A stretch of DNA of 64,000 nucleotides from Rhizobium sp. NFR07 (GCF_900111905.1 NZ_FOKM01000018.1:1-64000); one strand, 5' to 3'; shown: positions 55,001-63,605, numbered from the stretch's first letter. Translations and numbers: made by a program. The notes: generated by a model not told the origin, from the letters alone.

Positions 55001-57247
55001 GCGGTCCTGCCCGAATGTTGCAAGCATCCAGCTCGTATAGAGCTCAGCGATGTCATCGATGATTTTTGCAGGAACACTGGCTCCGAGATCGATAAGCCAC
55101 AGAATCAAATGCAGCCAGGATGCCCTGTTGGGAAGAAAGAGGGTCGGCGGTATCTGTTCCGGCTTGATCCCGATCTGAAGGAAAAGAGACGAAGCTGGTT
55201 CGACGTCCACGGCCATCACCGTTCGGATCAGCTCATGCAATAGACCGGCATCGTTTTCCAGCAGCGTGCCGGCCTCTCGCCTAAGCAATTCTGTCGCTGC
55301 CTCGGAATGGACGATAGCTAGCAAGGCGGCGCGCCGCCACGAGCCATGGATGTCAGGGTTCGAGAGCCGCTCAAGGACCTTGCCCCACCCGCCGGCGAAC
55401 TCGCCGCGTTCTAACGCAAACCGCGCTGCCAACTCGACCCCGCGTCCGACTACAGCAGTAGCGGGCTTTCCGAGCGATAGCTCGTCAAACGAATGCGGAT
55501 CGGCCGAAAGCAGGTTGCCGATGGCCCATTCCCGCAGGACATCGTGCCGGAAAGCCACTCGATCATTGCCTAAGTCTCTCAAGGTTTCGCTCCGCACCAG
55601 GCTGTCCAGGGCGGATGCGTCCAGATTGCTGGCATCAAGAACAAACTCGCCTTTGATCGCCATGCTGGCGAGCGAACGCAGCACACGGGCGCGGAGGCGA
55701 TGCCCTTCGTTCCTGGGACCATCGGCAGATCTCCACCAATGCTCGGCCATATCCAGTTCGCTTGTAGGTATGGGCAGCCCTTGCGGTTGAGCGATCTGGC
55801 GAGATAGTCGATATAGATTTCGCACGACTTTGCGGGCCGGATGGTTATCGGCCAGCAGAAAGGCGAGCCGATGTTGAGCGTCGCTAAGCTCTTCGACTTC
55901 CGAGGAATTTAACTCGTCAATGATAACAGGTGTTGCGGGATCAAGCACCTTGATAGCATCGACGTCCAGCCACGATTGCTCGTCAATGCCAAAGTTTCGA
56001 CGCGCGGTCGCTATAACCGTCATACCAGGTATACGCGACGACTCTCGTAAGAGGTCGTTGACGGTCTTTCGTTCCTGTTCACTGAATGAGTCGAGATTGT
56101 CGAGGAACAGACTTGCTCCGCCATCGGCGGCCAAGTCGGATAGAAGCTCATGCAAGCTGCCGTCGAAACCTAGTTCGACCCTCATCTGCGGCCAGCCTCG
56201 CAGTGGTGTCCGGCCCGGGGCCAAGACAATAATGCGGCCTTCAATTGAATACTGCTCGGCTAACTGCCTGAGTATACCGGACTTTCCAACACCTGCTTCG
56301 CCCCGAATTTCAACGTAGCGGCCACTCTGAAGCGCTGAGTTAACGGCTTCAATCCGTTCAGTTCGGGCGAGTGTGCTATCGCCAATCCTGTAGTCGATAT
56401 CGGCAAGCGCGAGGGAAGATGATTCCCAAATGGCTGCTCTGACGTTCTTTAGTCTGGCATTCGCTGCAACAGCTAGGCCATGGGGCGACAAGTCTGCCGA
56501 AAGACGCTCAAAGTCTCGATCGCCCCCATCGGCTGCAATTTCCTCCGTAATTGAGATCAGCGTCGTCCATAGGGTCGATGCCTGATCAGCCTTCTCCGCT
56601 GCCAATACACGGCTCGCCCGCTCACGAGATAATTCCTCGCTGGCAGACCCAACTGCTGTAAAATCGAAAATCAGGATCTGAAGCCTGCCTAGAACCTTCC
56701 AAAGCGTCTCATCGCCATGATCTGCTCCGGCTTCACGCAGGTGATCACGGAGCGTTCGGACGAAGGCACGCATGTCGTCATTGCCAGCTCCTGTCCTGTT
56801 TAGGCGGCCGAAGAATTCCAGTGCTGATCCCATCTGGCGTGCCCAGCGAAGAACGTCCTGGTAGGCACCATGGACTTTCCGGGACGCTCTGGCGGTCGCA
56901 ATCGCCAATTCATTGCGCTCATCCCAGAAAGAGGTAGCACCGATTGCGCGTGCAATCTGTTCTGCCGTTTTCTTGAACGCGGCATCTGTAGGGGTAAACG
57001 AAATTGTTCGTTTGACCTGAATTTGGAGGCTTACCTTGGCGCCCGTTGTCCTGTCATGAGCATGGACGATGACATCATCCAGCGGGAAGCCTTCATCACC
57101 CCGCTGAAAAGCCACGCGATCGATGACCGTACCCGGCAACCCTCGCGGCTCAGCCGAGGCGAGCATGGTCAAGAGGTAATGAGCTCCCACTTGGCTTTCG
57201 AAACGAGGACCAGCTGGACCCGTGGACGCTGGATTAGAGCCGCTCAA
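52088..57247 (-). CDS. Giant STAND NTPase with N-terminal nuclease-like domain (Avs/AVAST-like defence protein)
   Basis: 1719 residues. Residues ~12-95 (GPRFESQVGAHYLL, PLDDVIV, LQIQVKRTISFTPTDAAFKK) give the E...D...QxK pattern of PD-(D/E)xK/DUF4297 (Cap4-like) nucleases. A P-loop GEAGVGKS is at 316-323, Walker B ASLFLDNLDSF at ~379-388 and TVIATARR after it, as in STAND ATPases. The remaining ~1100 residues are helical, without transmembrane segments, and probably form the sensor. Domain order (effector-NTPase-sensor) equals that of Avs antiphage proteins, which detect phage proteins and then degrade DNA. Homology to a named Avs type cannot be assigned by eye. Followed by the HNH-like gene. 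Confidence 0.75.
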   Translation of the reverse strand: MSGSNPASTGPAGPRFESQVGAHYLLTMLASAEPRGLPGTVIDRVAFQRGDEGFPLDDVIVHAHDRTTGAKVSLQIQVKRTISFTPTDAAFKKTAEQIARAIGATSFWDERNELAIATARASRKVHGAYQDVLRWARQMGSALEFFGRLNRTGAGNDDMRAFVRTLRDHLREAGADHGDETLWKVLGRLQILIFDFTAVGSASEELSRERASRVLAAEKADQASTLWTTLISITEEIAADGGDRDFERLSADLSPHGLAVAANARLKNVRAAIWESSSLALADIDYRIGDSTLARTERIEAVNSALQSGRYVEIRGEAGVGKSGILRQLAEQYSIEGRIIVLAPGRTPLRGWPQMRVELGFDGSLHELLSDLAADGGASLFLDNLDSFSEQERKTVNDLLRESSRIPGMTVIATARRNFGIDEQSWLDVDAIKVLDPATPVIIDELNSSEVEELSDAQHRLAFLLADNHPARKVVRNLYRLSRQIAQPQGLPIPTSELDMAEHWWRSADGPRNEGHRLRARVLRSLASMAIKGEFVLDASNLDASALDSLVRSETLRDLGNDRVAFRHDVLREWAIGNLLSADPHSFDELSLGKPATAVVGRGVELAARFALERGEFAGGWGKVLERLSNPDIHGSWRRAALLAIVHSEAATELLRREAGTLLENDAGLLHELIRTVMAVDVEPASSLFLQIGIKPEQIPPTLFLPNRASWLHLILWLIDLGASVPAKIIDDIAELYTSWMLATFGQDRLTPILLSCLHRWLVDIEDDDRQAERQMSYTGSFGFFDGQPVAEKLRTGLLLFASKSPDLAIDYLERIRKYKYDRGIIAGLLKFSGSLAQAAPKQLAELMAGSLIAVEPEDPFERSSQRLGPFTYLDSQFLPDGPTRGPFLELLRHSTPDGLGLVKRLVNHAIAFGSGGRDPGTDGFVLILDGEERFFPWRNTYRWSRGDSGYYAMGSSLMALEMWAHERIDVGDDFEDILKTVLGPVGSPAAFLLIAVDLIISHWPKSKEIATSFLASPELVSWDRNRVARDSFDTRDLFGLRAMRSDPASLAAEAALKSRPSRRVPLESLYHDYTINGPESLRLNLVGNLQLAAQRLGAPEPTANFADPEFMVQHALNLLEPANWIEQELQAEGGSVTRGRQYISPEIEATHIARMNEGEASRIEHANLSALLTMAMDNSSGAPIDLPSRGIEWARKQSTITGETACDDDSDDEAFVNQEAIRAAALILLRDGSDELRQKHGAWAEELLTKALGAKDDAAHRVRGGLRFNPVATAFAGLAELYLRDPTTARVRLLLDIAARESPAGAHGLATVIGKLNVHDERLPRAILRCALNACIKPIKLWDDPDESEKQRADYATRQAAVVNTEIAWLKGENETEPQWPEFSTEDEARGNRRNRRRLTVGKAPTSAPKQRKFIRASTFVDDQAAALWMSTLQIVTDVSNIVWVRDLLSAYKDFSASLNGKGVDTDEELSRTAYEWNAQYYPLLAKSLGGLSISEVGALSLNDIISLPDEPFFDVMQVFLRAVDLVYFRSGELDDVAPEIRRQLTERLIGTRGWDRHVGRASGTVEVHLGPALATLLFNDYVLTQTSTYLRHEDLARFNRIIPQLQDFLARSPSFFTAIFTMNTLEAMPEASLLPLLVAGSRAWLTAYPDNVDLWIERKLGQRICAWLGEILTSSPNALASDQPVRDEVDNLLAFLVRAGVPEARQFEGILAGELPR

Positions 57248-57441
57248 TTTGACCTCTCCGGCTAACTAGAAAACCGACTGCAGCCTGGCCGAGCGCGAAG
57301 CATCGCTATGTCCAGTCAAAGTAGAGATAGGTATTGCGGAAGAGTACGTCCACGAGAGAGTGGCCGGCTTTCGCTGTCGTCCACCGAAAATTCTTCGCAG
57401 CACGTCACCACATAAGCTGCAAAATCCCGACGGTCTTCACG

Positions 57442-57993
57442 CTATAACGGAGCGAGGCCAAGCCAAGTGCTCCATGTGCCGCAAACGTTTTGCAGAACGG
57501 CCCTCAACGAGCGCGTGCCGTTACCTGTCGCGACGATGATCTGTGGTTCGTTGTTCGCCCTACCTTCAAGGAGTAGCGATGGAGCTTCATGCGTCCATTC
57601 GATTACGCGCCCGTTTCTCGCCACATGACGAATATGATTGGCCGTAAGTTCTCCGTGTTTTATTGCGTCTGCTACTTCTCCCAAAATCTTTGCGTCCTCA
57701 GGGCGGGCAGATTGATCGGGTCCAACTGATCTGGCAGCTAGCTCGTTATAGATGTCGATCTTAGTCATGCCATGCAGGGCTTGGTGCTGGCGATTAACTG
57801 CGACCTCAGAGAAGTGGTGCAGAAATATGCTTGAGACCATGCTCCGACGCAAAGCGTCGTAAGCTGCGTCTCTCGCGGCCTCACCATCTGTACCGGTCCA
57901 AAGTGAAGTCGCGTAGTCCTCTGCGCCGAGAAATTCTCTAATGGAGGCCAAGACAATGCGTTCCCAGTGGTTTTCTAATACCAAGCCGCCCAT
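57442..57993 (-). CDS. Hypothetical protein in the defence island, 183 aa
   Basis: Starts MGGLVLENHWERIVLASIRE; contains SSIFLHHFSEVAVNRQHQAL and EDAKILGEVADAIKHGELTA, helical segments with ADAIKHG resembling the conserved helix of HEPN-like or phage-exclusion hypothetical proteins (weak). Lies 194 nt upstream of the STAND gene on the same strand, so it may belong to that system or be independent. I do not recognise it. Confidence 0.65.
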   Translation of the reverse strand: MGGLVLENHWERIVLASIREFLGAEDYATSLWTGTDGEAARDAAYDALRRSMVSSIFLHHFSEVAVNRQHQALHGMTKIDIYNELAARSVGPDQSARPEDAKILGEVADAIKHGELTANHIRHVARNGRVIEWTHEAPSLLLEGRANNEPQIIVATGNGTRSLRAVLQNVCGTWSTWLGLAPL

Positions 57994-58041
57994 GATCTGT
58001 TCCTTTTGAGCATTGTTCTTACAAATCGTTTGATGTCGGGC

Positions 58042-58190
58042 TCATGCGTTCGCACGGTCAATTAGGCCAACACGCTTCAGCATTGCCTCAGCCTCGTCGC
58101 GGACTTGGCCTCGGTTGCGGAGCTGCACATGCACGGACGGCTCCATCACGTTTTTGAGCACGTCATTCGACCAAATGGGTGGAGGACTGC
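58042..58190 (-). pseudogene. Polar amino-acid ABC transporter ATPase fragment (HisP-like)
   Basis: Minus strand: PIWSNDVLKNVMEPSVHVQL, then VRDEAEAMLKRVGLIDRAN and a TGA at 58044. The NVMEAPVHV... EAEALL-KVGL-D segment is the region after the Q-loop in HisP/OccP-type ATP-binding subunits. Walker A, signature and Walker B regions are absent. Only about 45 codons survive. Confidence 0.6.
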
Positions 58191-58205
58191 TGCTACAATG
58201 TCTGG

Positions 58206-59156
58206 TCAAATGACGAGTGGTTTTACGCTGGCGGTTTCAGAGAAGGTGAAGGCGAATAACGCAACGTCGCCGCTTGCTTTTGCGTCGCTCAGTGAATTCG
58301 GCCGTCTGAGGTCTTCTGTCGAGTAGCGCCATACCATCACAGCAGGTGAGTAGATAAGCGCAATAATGATGGAGAGCGCAGCGAAAATTTTGGGCCCTAA
58401 CGGCAAAACTAGCACATTTCGCTCGTTTAATTCGACTTGTATCAATCGCCTGATAGCAAAATACGTCGAGTGGGGATTGAGCACACTGTAGGGGATCAGC
58501 AAGTTGGGATCGTCCAAGAAGCTGAACCCGAGATTGTTGCGCGCGACGGCACGCTCGAAGCGAGCGTCTGTACCGACCGGAAACATGCAATATGTCAGCT
58601 CTGGCTCGAGGACATCGATGGCTCCGATTACACGGCCAAATTCATACCCCGCGCCGACGATGAGGGACAAGCTATCTCGTTCGTAGGAGACCTCACCAAC
58701 GAATCGAGGCGTAACAGGGCCAAACTCGAGCACCTCTTCCAGTTCACCCGACGGCTCTGCAAATTGACGAGGGAAGTAAGTTAGTATCACAGCGCCAATT
58801 GAGGCAGAGCTCTCGAAAAGGACTTCCAGAATGAGCGCCAGCTTTTTCCTGTCAAACGACGTTACGTCGAGCTGAACAGTCGGCGCTATTTCCTTAGCAA
58901 TATGCAGTCGGATTTGGGCGAGAAAAGTTTTCAAATCATCGATGATTATGCATCCTGATTTGTCTATCTCACGCCTATTCTCGATATAGCAGTGATCTAA
59001 CTCACTACGATAGTCGAACAGCAGCTTGGTTTTAGACGCTTTCGCACTTTCCAGACGACGCAAAGCCTCGATAGACCGATGCTCGTAGCCCAGGCATCCT
59101 ATGTGGATGCTTACCTCCAGCTTATCAGGGTCGGCGATCAGTGTTATGTCAGGCAT
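58206..59156 (-). CDS. Unknown protein, fourth gene of the methylase-phosphoesterase-ATPase operon
   Basis: 316 residues. N-terminus KLEVSIHIGCLGYEHRSIEA and YRSELDHCYIENRR; C-terminal half has RNVLVLPLGPKIFAALSIII with a hydrophobic helix, then PAVMVWRYS. The strand-helix alternation suggests two Rossmann-like halves; the LPLGPKIFA-helix-VWRYS pattern is the most conserved-looking part. Its ATG overlaps the ATPase stop by 8 nt, so it is translated with it. No family recognised; it could be the effector or a sensor. Confidence 0.75.
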   Translation of the reverse strand: MPDITLIADPDKLEVSIHIGCLGYEHRSIEALRRLESAKASKTKLLFDYRSELDHCYIENRREIDKSGCIIIDDLKTFLAQIRLHIAKEIAPTVQLDVTSFDRKKLALILEVLFESSASIGAVILTYFPRQFAEPSGELEEVLEFGPVTPRFVGEVSYERDSLSLIVGAGYEFGRVIGAIDVLEPELTYCMFPVGTDARFERAVARNNLGFSFLDDPNLLIPYSVLNPHSTYFAIRRLIQVELNERNVLVLPLGPKIFAALSIIIALIYSPAVMVWRYSTEDLRRPNSLSDAKASGDVALFAFTFSETASVKPLVI

Positions 59157-60999
59157 CAGCGATAGCCCACGTCAGCAGGTCAGGTTGCGAATCCATATTT
59201 TTCCTAACTTCGGGCATTCCCGAAAGTAATCGCTCCTGGCCCGAAATTGTCGGTAATTTGAAAAACGGTGCTAGCCGGTAAGACAGCCGAACACGGCACC
59301 CTTCAAGGTCAAAAAGCAGCTTCTTGCCGCTGACATTCTGCTCAACCACAAGCGCCCCTGAATTGACAGCAGAAATCAGCGCATCTTTCAGCGAAGGGTG
59401 TACGTTCTTTATTCTGAATGATAACGGCGGCTCTGGGTGGAAGACGTCACCAAGAACACCATCAGCTAAGGCGTAACCCATTGCATCAAGGACTTTAAGG
59501 GCCGACCTATCTTCGCCGGAGAGATCTCGGGGGATCGCTTGAGAAGCAACCATCGCGCGAAATCGGTCGACATTCATCGGAATTGCCGCGTTTTGAGATC
59601 TGTGGGATTCTCTACCGTCGATCATGTCGGTGATGAGGTCGTTGAGGTAATACTTGATCGCCCTAGGATTACCCTCCGTAAGCGCAAGAAGTTGGTCAAA
59701 GCCATGATAGTAGCCGTAACCTTTAGCTGACGTCCTTCGGGAAGGGGCCTTTTTGTCCTTTGTCTTGACGAGGTAGTACGAGCGTATTTCTGCGATTGGA
59801 AATACCTTACGCACAACCTCGGCTCTTCGAGCCTCGCCTTTGAGATTCTCGATGTCTTGAGGCTCTTTAATGCCCTTGGACGCAAGATGTTGCTTCAGTG
59901 ACAGGTCGCCGGCCTGATTAACTGCATATTCGTATATCTTCGCAGGCTTTCGCTCGAAGCCGATTTCTGTGAACTCCCTACTTCCCGGTAGGATCGCTTT
60001 TGAGCTGTTCAGATACTGACGAAACGCCCCGTAAGAAACAGCGCGCCTGTCACACTCAGACCGGATCAAACCTCTCGCAAAAGTGTAATCGGGATTTGCG
60101 AATTTGCTTGAGAGGATGATCGGGTGAAAGTCTTGAGCATCTTCGGGGCTGGAGGGGTTCGGGATAAAGCCACCTTGCTCTTCGTAAAAATCCACGTAAG
60201 GAAAAAGTGAGAACTTCAACGCTGCTCGCTGATCGAACGATCTCAAGTTCTCATATAAGTGAGAGAGAATAGATTTTGGCGCAATTTCCATCTCATCGAA
60301 TGAAATCGTCCACCGCTTAACACCGCAATAAGTTTGTGCGATGTCCATAAAACCTTTGAGCATGACCAAAAAGTCCAAGTGGCCAATTTCTCGAACCGCG
60401 TCCAACGTGCGGGAGTTATTTCCAGCGTTTATTGCCCCGCGATATATGTTTGAGCGCTGCAAAAGCTGCATTTTTATGCCCAAAAACGATTTTTGGACTT
60501 TTTCCAGTTTCCACAACTCTGAACATTTTTCAGCGATCTGCGCTTCTTGCACATTTGACAACATGACCTGCCAAGGGTGTTTGAGCCCGTCGGCCGACTC
60601 AACTGCAATAGCTGCTTCTTCGAATGAGGATATTAGCTGGTGGAGGCAATGATCTGTAAATAAGCCACCCAAGATCAGATCCCGATCCTGGCTTGATTGG
60701 ACTTCCTTTGCGACCAGCCCTGCAGTGCCCTTCCATATGGATTCCGCCGGAATATAAATGGGAATGTAATCGAAATCGATTGGTCGGAGCAGGTCCAACA
60801 AATCCTCTCTCTGATGTAAGGCTGTAAGACCAGGTGCCGTGAGCGCCTTCAGGAGGGTGGTTTTTCCAATTCCTCGTGGACCGACCAGAACGATGTTCCT
60901 GTACTCGGCCACGTCGGGGAAATAACTGGGCATAACGAAGTCACGCGCGATCTGTGACGCACTTGCATTCCTTGCGTTAAACTGCGACGTCGATGCCAT
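59149..60999 (-). CDS. ORC/CDC6-like AAA ATPase
   Basis: 616 residues from ATG 60999; GGAGG lies 7 nt upstream, and the ATG at 61023 overlaps the phosphoesterase. Walker A GPRGIGKTT at 40-48 after a segment FPDVAEYRNIVLVG; Walker B RWTISFDEMEIA near 229-240. A C-terminal part with repeated winged-helix-like helices (PISFRIKNVHPS-type region around 560). The layout fits the ORC-CDC6 family of AAA ATPases found in bacterial defence loci. Probable role: sensing or DNA-loading switch for its partners (inference). Third gene of the operon, 1 nt after the phosphoesterase. Confidence 0.8.
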   Translation of the reverse strand: MASTSQFNARNASASQIARDFVMPSYFPDVAEYRNIVLVGPRGIGKTTLLKALTAPGLTALHQREDLLDLLRPIDFDYIPIYIPAESIWKGTAGLVAKEVQSSQDRDLILGGLFTDHCLHQLISSFEEAAIAVESADGLKHPWQVMLSNVQEAQIAEKCSELWKLEKVQKSFLGIKMQLLQRSNIYRGAINAGNNSRTLDAVREIGHLDFLVMLKGFMDIAQTYCGVKRWTISFDEMEIAPKSILSHLYENLRSFDQRAALKFSLFPYVDFYEEQGGFIPNPSSPEDAQDFHPIILSSKFANPDYTFARGLIRSECDRRAVSYGAFRQYLNSSKAILPGSREFTEIGFERKPAKIYEYAVNQAGDLSLKQHLASKGIKEPQDIENLKGEARRAEVVRKVFPIAEIRSYYLVKTKDKKAPSRRTSAKGYGYYHGFDQLLALTEGNPRAIKYYLNDLITDMIDGRESHRSQNAAIPMNVDRFRAMVASQAIPRDLSGEDRSALKVLDAMGYALADGVLGDVFHPEPPLSFRIKNVHPSLKDALISAVNSGALVVEQNVSGKKLLFDLEGCRVRLSYRLAPFFKLPTISGQERLLSGMPEVRKNMDSQPDLLTWAIADA

Positions 61000-61000
61000 A

Positions 61001-62185
61001 TCAATCCTCCAACATCGCATCAATTTTCGAATGCTTTGGATAAACCGTCCGCTTGAACGGCTTTAACGCTTCATTCAGCGCATCGACCTGATTTATATGA
61101 AGGAATTTTAGATCCGGACATTTCTCGTGGAGCTCCGCTGCTGTCACCTTTGACGTAATAACGATCTCGCTCAAAGTCTTCGCGATTTCACAAACGTCAA
61201 CTTGGCGTCCAAACGGGACGTAGTGTGGCATGTCAACGTGCTTGCTCTCGCCCCACTGCGCGCCATTCCAGTTCCACGAATAGACGGCTCCTGCTGGAAA
61301 ACGTTGCTCATTCAAGTCGATTTCTATGACGTGAAAAAGATTCTCGAATCCTCGCGACTGAGAAGGATAAGGCTTAGATGCGAACGTTGCGGCGGAGAAC
61401 ACGATTGGTGGGGGAGATCCGTGAAGAGAGTGCTTCAGATGTACTTGATGTTTATGGCCGTGGAGGACGATGCACTTCTTCCCAATACCGCCGATATCAC
61501 GAAGAAATTCAGCTCCGTCCTTCATCGCGTCGGTGTGAATATCATTGATGTCGTCCACTCGGTCAGGGTGATGATGCATCATGATCAAATAGTGGGTTGC
61601 TTCGGAAGCCTTGATCGCTGCGATAACTTTTTCGCGCATCGTTGTGCTTATATGCCCGATTTCCCAGATCTGCTTACTAGTCTCAGCACTTGAGCCCAGG
61701 CCATGCGTACGACAAGTGTCGATTGCGATAATGCAGCAGCTCCCCAACTCCTTGGTCGCCACACCGGTGCCAAAGTAATCCTTCTTGAAGTCGTAGTCGC
61801 GATATGGAAAATCAGGGGAGACCGTCTGCAAGAACTCGAGCCTTGTTTCAGCATCCAAGACGTCTTCGGCGCGACTTAATATGTCGTGATTTCCTGTAAC
61901 CGCAAACACGTCAGGTATATTGAGGATATCTGCTAACTGGTGGAGATCATGCCAGGCCTGTAAGAATGGAAGCCTTTTGGACTGGTGAGCCAAGTCTCCC
62001 AAACAAATCAGTGCGTCTATTTTTGGAGGGGTATCCTTCCATGCATTGGGAATAGCAAGAATTGGATTGCGCCGAGCGTTGCGTTCTTCGATAAAGAAAT
62101 CGCTCCCTGTGGGACCGGCATAGCCTTTACCCTGTTCGATATCTTTTGATAGGCAGTGGATGTCGCTGATCACCAATAGTCGCAC
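61001..62185 (-). CDS. Calcineurin-like metallophosphoesterase
   Basis: About 394 residues. I choose GTG 62185, 4 nt after the methylase stop, because the protein then starts at the canonical MRLLVISDIH; a GTG at 62248 is also in frame but would overlap dam by 59 nt. All five metal motifs are present: DIH, ICLGDLAH, VTGNHD, MMHHHP and LHGHKH. Such enzymes hydrolyse phosphodiesters or nucleic acids/nucleotides; an SbcD/Mre11-like nuclease or nucleotide phosphodiesterase role is possible. The ~120-residue C-terminal region is unique. Confidence 0.82.
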   Translation of the reverse strand: MRLLVISDIHCLSKDIEQGKGYAGPTGSDFFIEERNARRNPILAIPNAWKDTPPKIDALICLGDLAHQSKRLPFLQAWHDLHQLADILNIPDVFAVTGNHDILSRAEDVLDAETRLEFLQTVSPDFPYRDYDFKKDYFGTGVATKELGSCCIIAIDTCRTHGLGSSAETSKQIWEIGHISTTMREKVIAAIKASEATHYLIMMHHHPDRVDDINDIHTDAMKDGAEFLRDIGGIGKKCIVLHGHKHQVHLKHSLHGSPPPIVFSAATFASKPYPSQSRGFENLFHVIEIDLNEQRFPAGAVYSWNWNGAQWGESKHVDMPHYVPFGRQVDVCEIAKTLSEIVITSKVTAAELHEKCPDLKFLHINQVDALNEALKPFKRTVYPKHSKIDAMLED

Positions 62186-62189
62186 GCGT

Positions 62190-63020
62190 TCATCCCCCGA
62201 GTACCGCAACGAGCTCGGTTTCTGACTTTCTGCGGCCAGCAAATCCACCGACGTTTCTAGTGACCGTAATCGGAGCAGCTAAATGCCGCTCAAATAAATC
62301 CCTGAATTCGCTGCAGTTTTTATAAGAGATAACCACAATATTATTTGCTGCTAGCCTAGTTGCAACCGTGTGTAGCCTAGCTAAGTCATCCGCCAAGAAT
62401 GTCTTCGCACCGTATTCATTGAATACTCTACCCTCAAATGTGAAATATGGAGGATCCATATATATGCAAGAGTTGGTTGGAGAAATCTTATTTATGAATG
62501 ATTCGAAATCCTCACTGTGTAACTCTGTATTCTTCAAAGATTCGGAGAAGTAATTGAAATCTTCTAGCGAGAACTTCTTCTTTATTTTTTTCTTGGCGCC
62601 GTAGGGCGTGTTAAAGAGGCCGGATCTATTTGTCCGATAAATTCCATTAAAGCAGTAGTGATTTAAATACAGAAAAAGAGAAGACTTCAGGTGACTTCTC
62701 GTGATTTCATTGAAGGTGGCTCTTGCCCGGTAGTAATTCTCCTCCGAAACCTCGAGCGCATCATAATATTCCCAAACATGGTGGGGTTCATCCCTAATAC
62801 TACGATAGCAATCGATGAGGTTGGAATTCAGATCATTAAGCGCTGCCTTCGGCGGTAAGCGCTCGAAGTAAAATGCGGCAGATCCACAAAAGGGCTCGAT
62901 GTAGGGACGGTCAAAGGTAAGAAATTGCTGCAGCTGCGAGGAAACATTCGACTTGCTTCCCGCCCACTTGAGTATCTTACGTGGCGACTGGGTCGTCCGC
63001 TGAACGCCTATACCCTCCAT
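62190..63020 (-). CDS. Dam-type DNA adenine-N6 methyltransferase
   Basis: 276 residues. D12/Dam class motifs: ILKWAGSK (15-23), IEPFCGSAAFYF (SAM-binding, 41-52) and CIYMDPPYFTF (catalytic DPPY). Spacing of the motifs agrees with the family. First gene of the four-gene operon; no separate restriction endonuclease of a known type lies next to it, so it may protect host DNA from the downstream gene products. Base composition here is visibly AT-richer than in the trb and rep regions, a sign of transfer. Recognition sequence unknown. Confidence 0.9.
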   Translation of the reverse strand: MEGIGVQRTTQSPRKILKWAGSKSNVSSQLQQFLTFDRPYIEPFCGSAAFYFERLPPKAALNDLNSNLIDCYRSIRDEPHHVWEYYDALEVSEENYYRARATFNEITRSHLKSSLFLYLNHYCFNGIYRTNRSGLFNTPYGAKKKIKKKFSLEDFNYFSESLKNTELHSEDFESFINKISPTNSCIYMDPPYFTFEGRVFNEYGAKTFLADDLARLHTVATRLAANNIVVISYKNCSEFRDLFERHLAAPITVTRNVGGFAGRRKSETELVAVLGG

Positions 63021-63605
63021 ACTTATATCTAGTTCCCCTGCGATTCTCTCACATAGATTAGTTTTGAACGCCCTGCAATCGCCAAACTCACCTCAAAATG
63101 GTCATATACAGATTAGTCCTGAAGTCAGGTAAGAAATCGCCGACGCGGACCACCGGAAGCATTGTGTCGTAAGACCTGAGATCGCTTCCTTCCGACGAAC
63201 GACCCCGACCTTCATCAAGTCGGGTCGTCCATTGATCGACGGACCTTTGTCAGACCGATCGACGCAGTGCGGAGAGACTATGGCTAGCGTGGCGAACAGT
63301 ATTGGCGGAGCTATCGAACCCGGATTCGGTAAGCGGTTTCCGACCACACATTGACCGCCGCGATATTCGATGTGTCCCTGCTTGACGCCACTCTAAGTAG
63401 GCAACTTTGCGACAAAAGCAAACGTCGCTACGCAGACGTCAGATGGCCGCAAAGGGAGCGGGGAGCGGGGAGCGGACTGGCGGAATTGCGAGACTCGGCC
63501 GTGAAAGCAGATTCAGGAGAGTGTGCAAATCACGAAGTTGCACCTGACATACGGTCGAAAGGCCTGTAGAAACGGCGAGCACCGTATCCTCAATGCGGCT
63601 CAAGC
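63021..63605. other. Intergenic stretch after the defence operon
   Basis: Leader of the methylase gene followed by about 500 nt of uncertain content. One minus-strand frame reads SYDTMLPVVRVGDFLPDF and continues to a stop near 63100, and another (63102-63347) is also open; they exclude each other and neither has a start with a ribosome-binding site. Confidence 0.4.

Noticed and set aside
62186-62248. Longer N-terminus for the metallophosphoesterase
   Set aside because: GTG 62248 would overlap the methylase by 59 nt and add residues before the canonical MRLLVISDIH start; GTG 62185 fits better.
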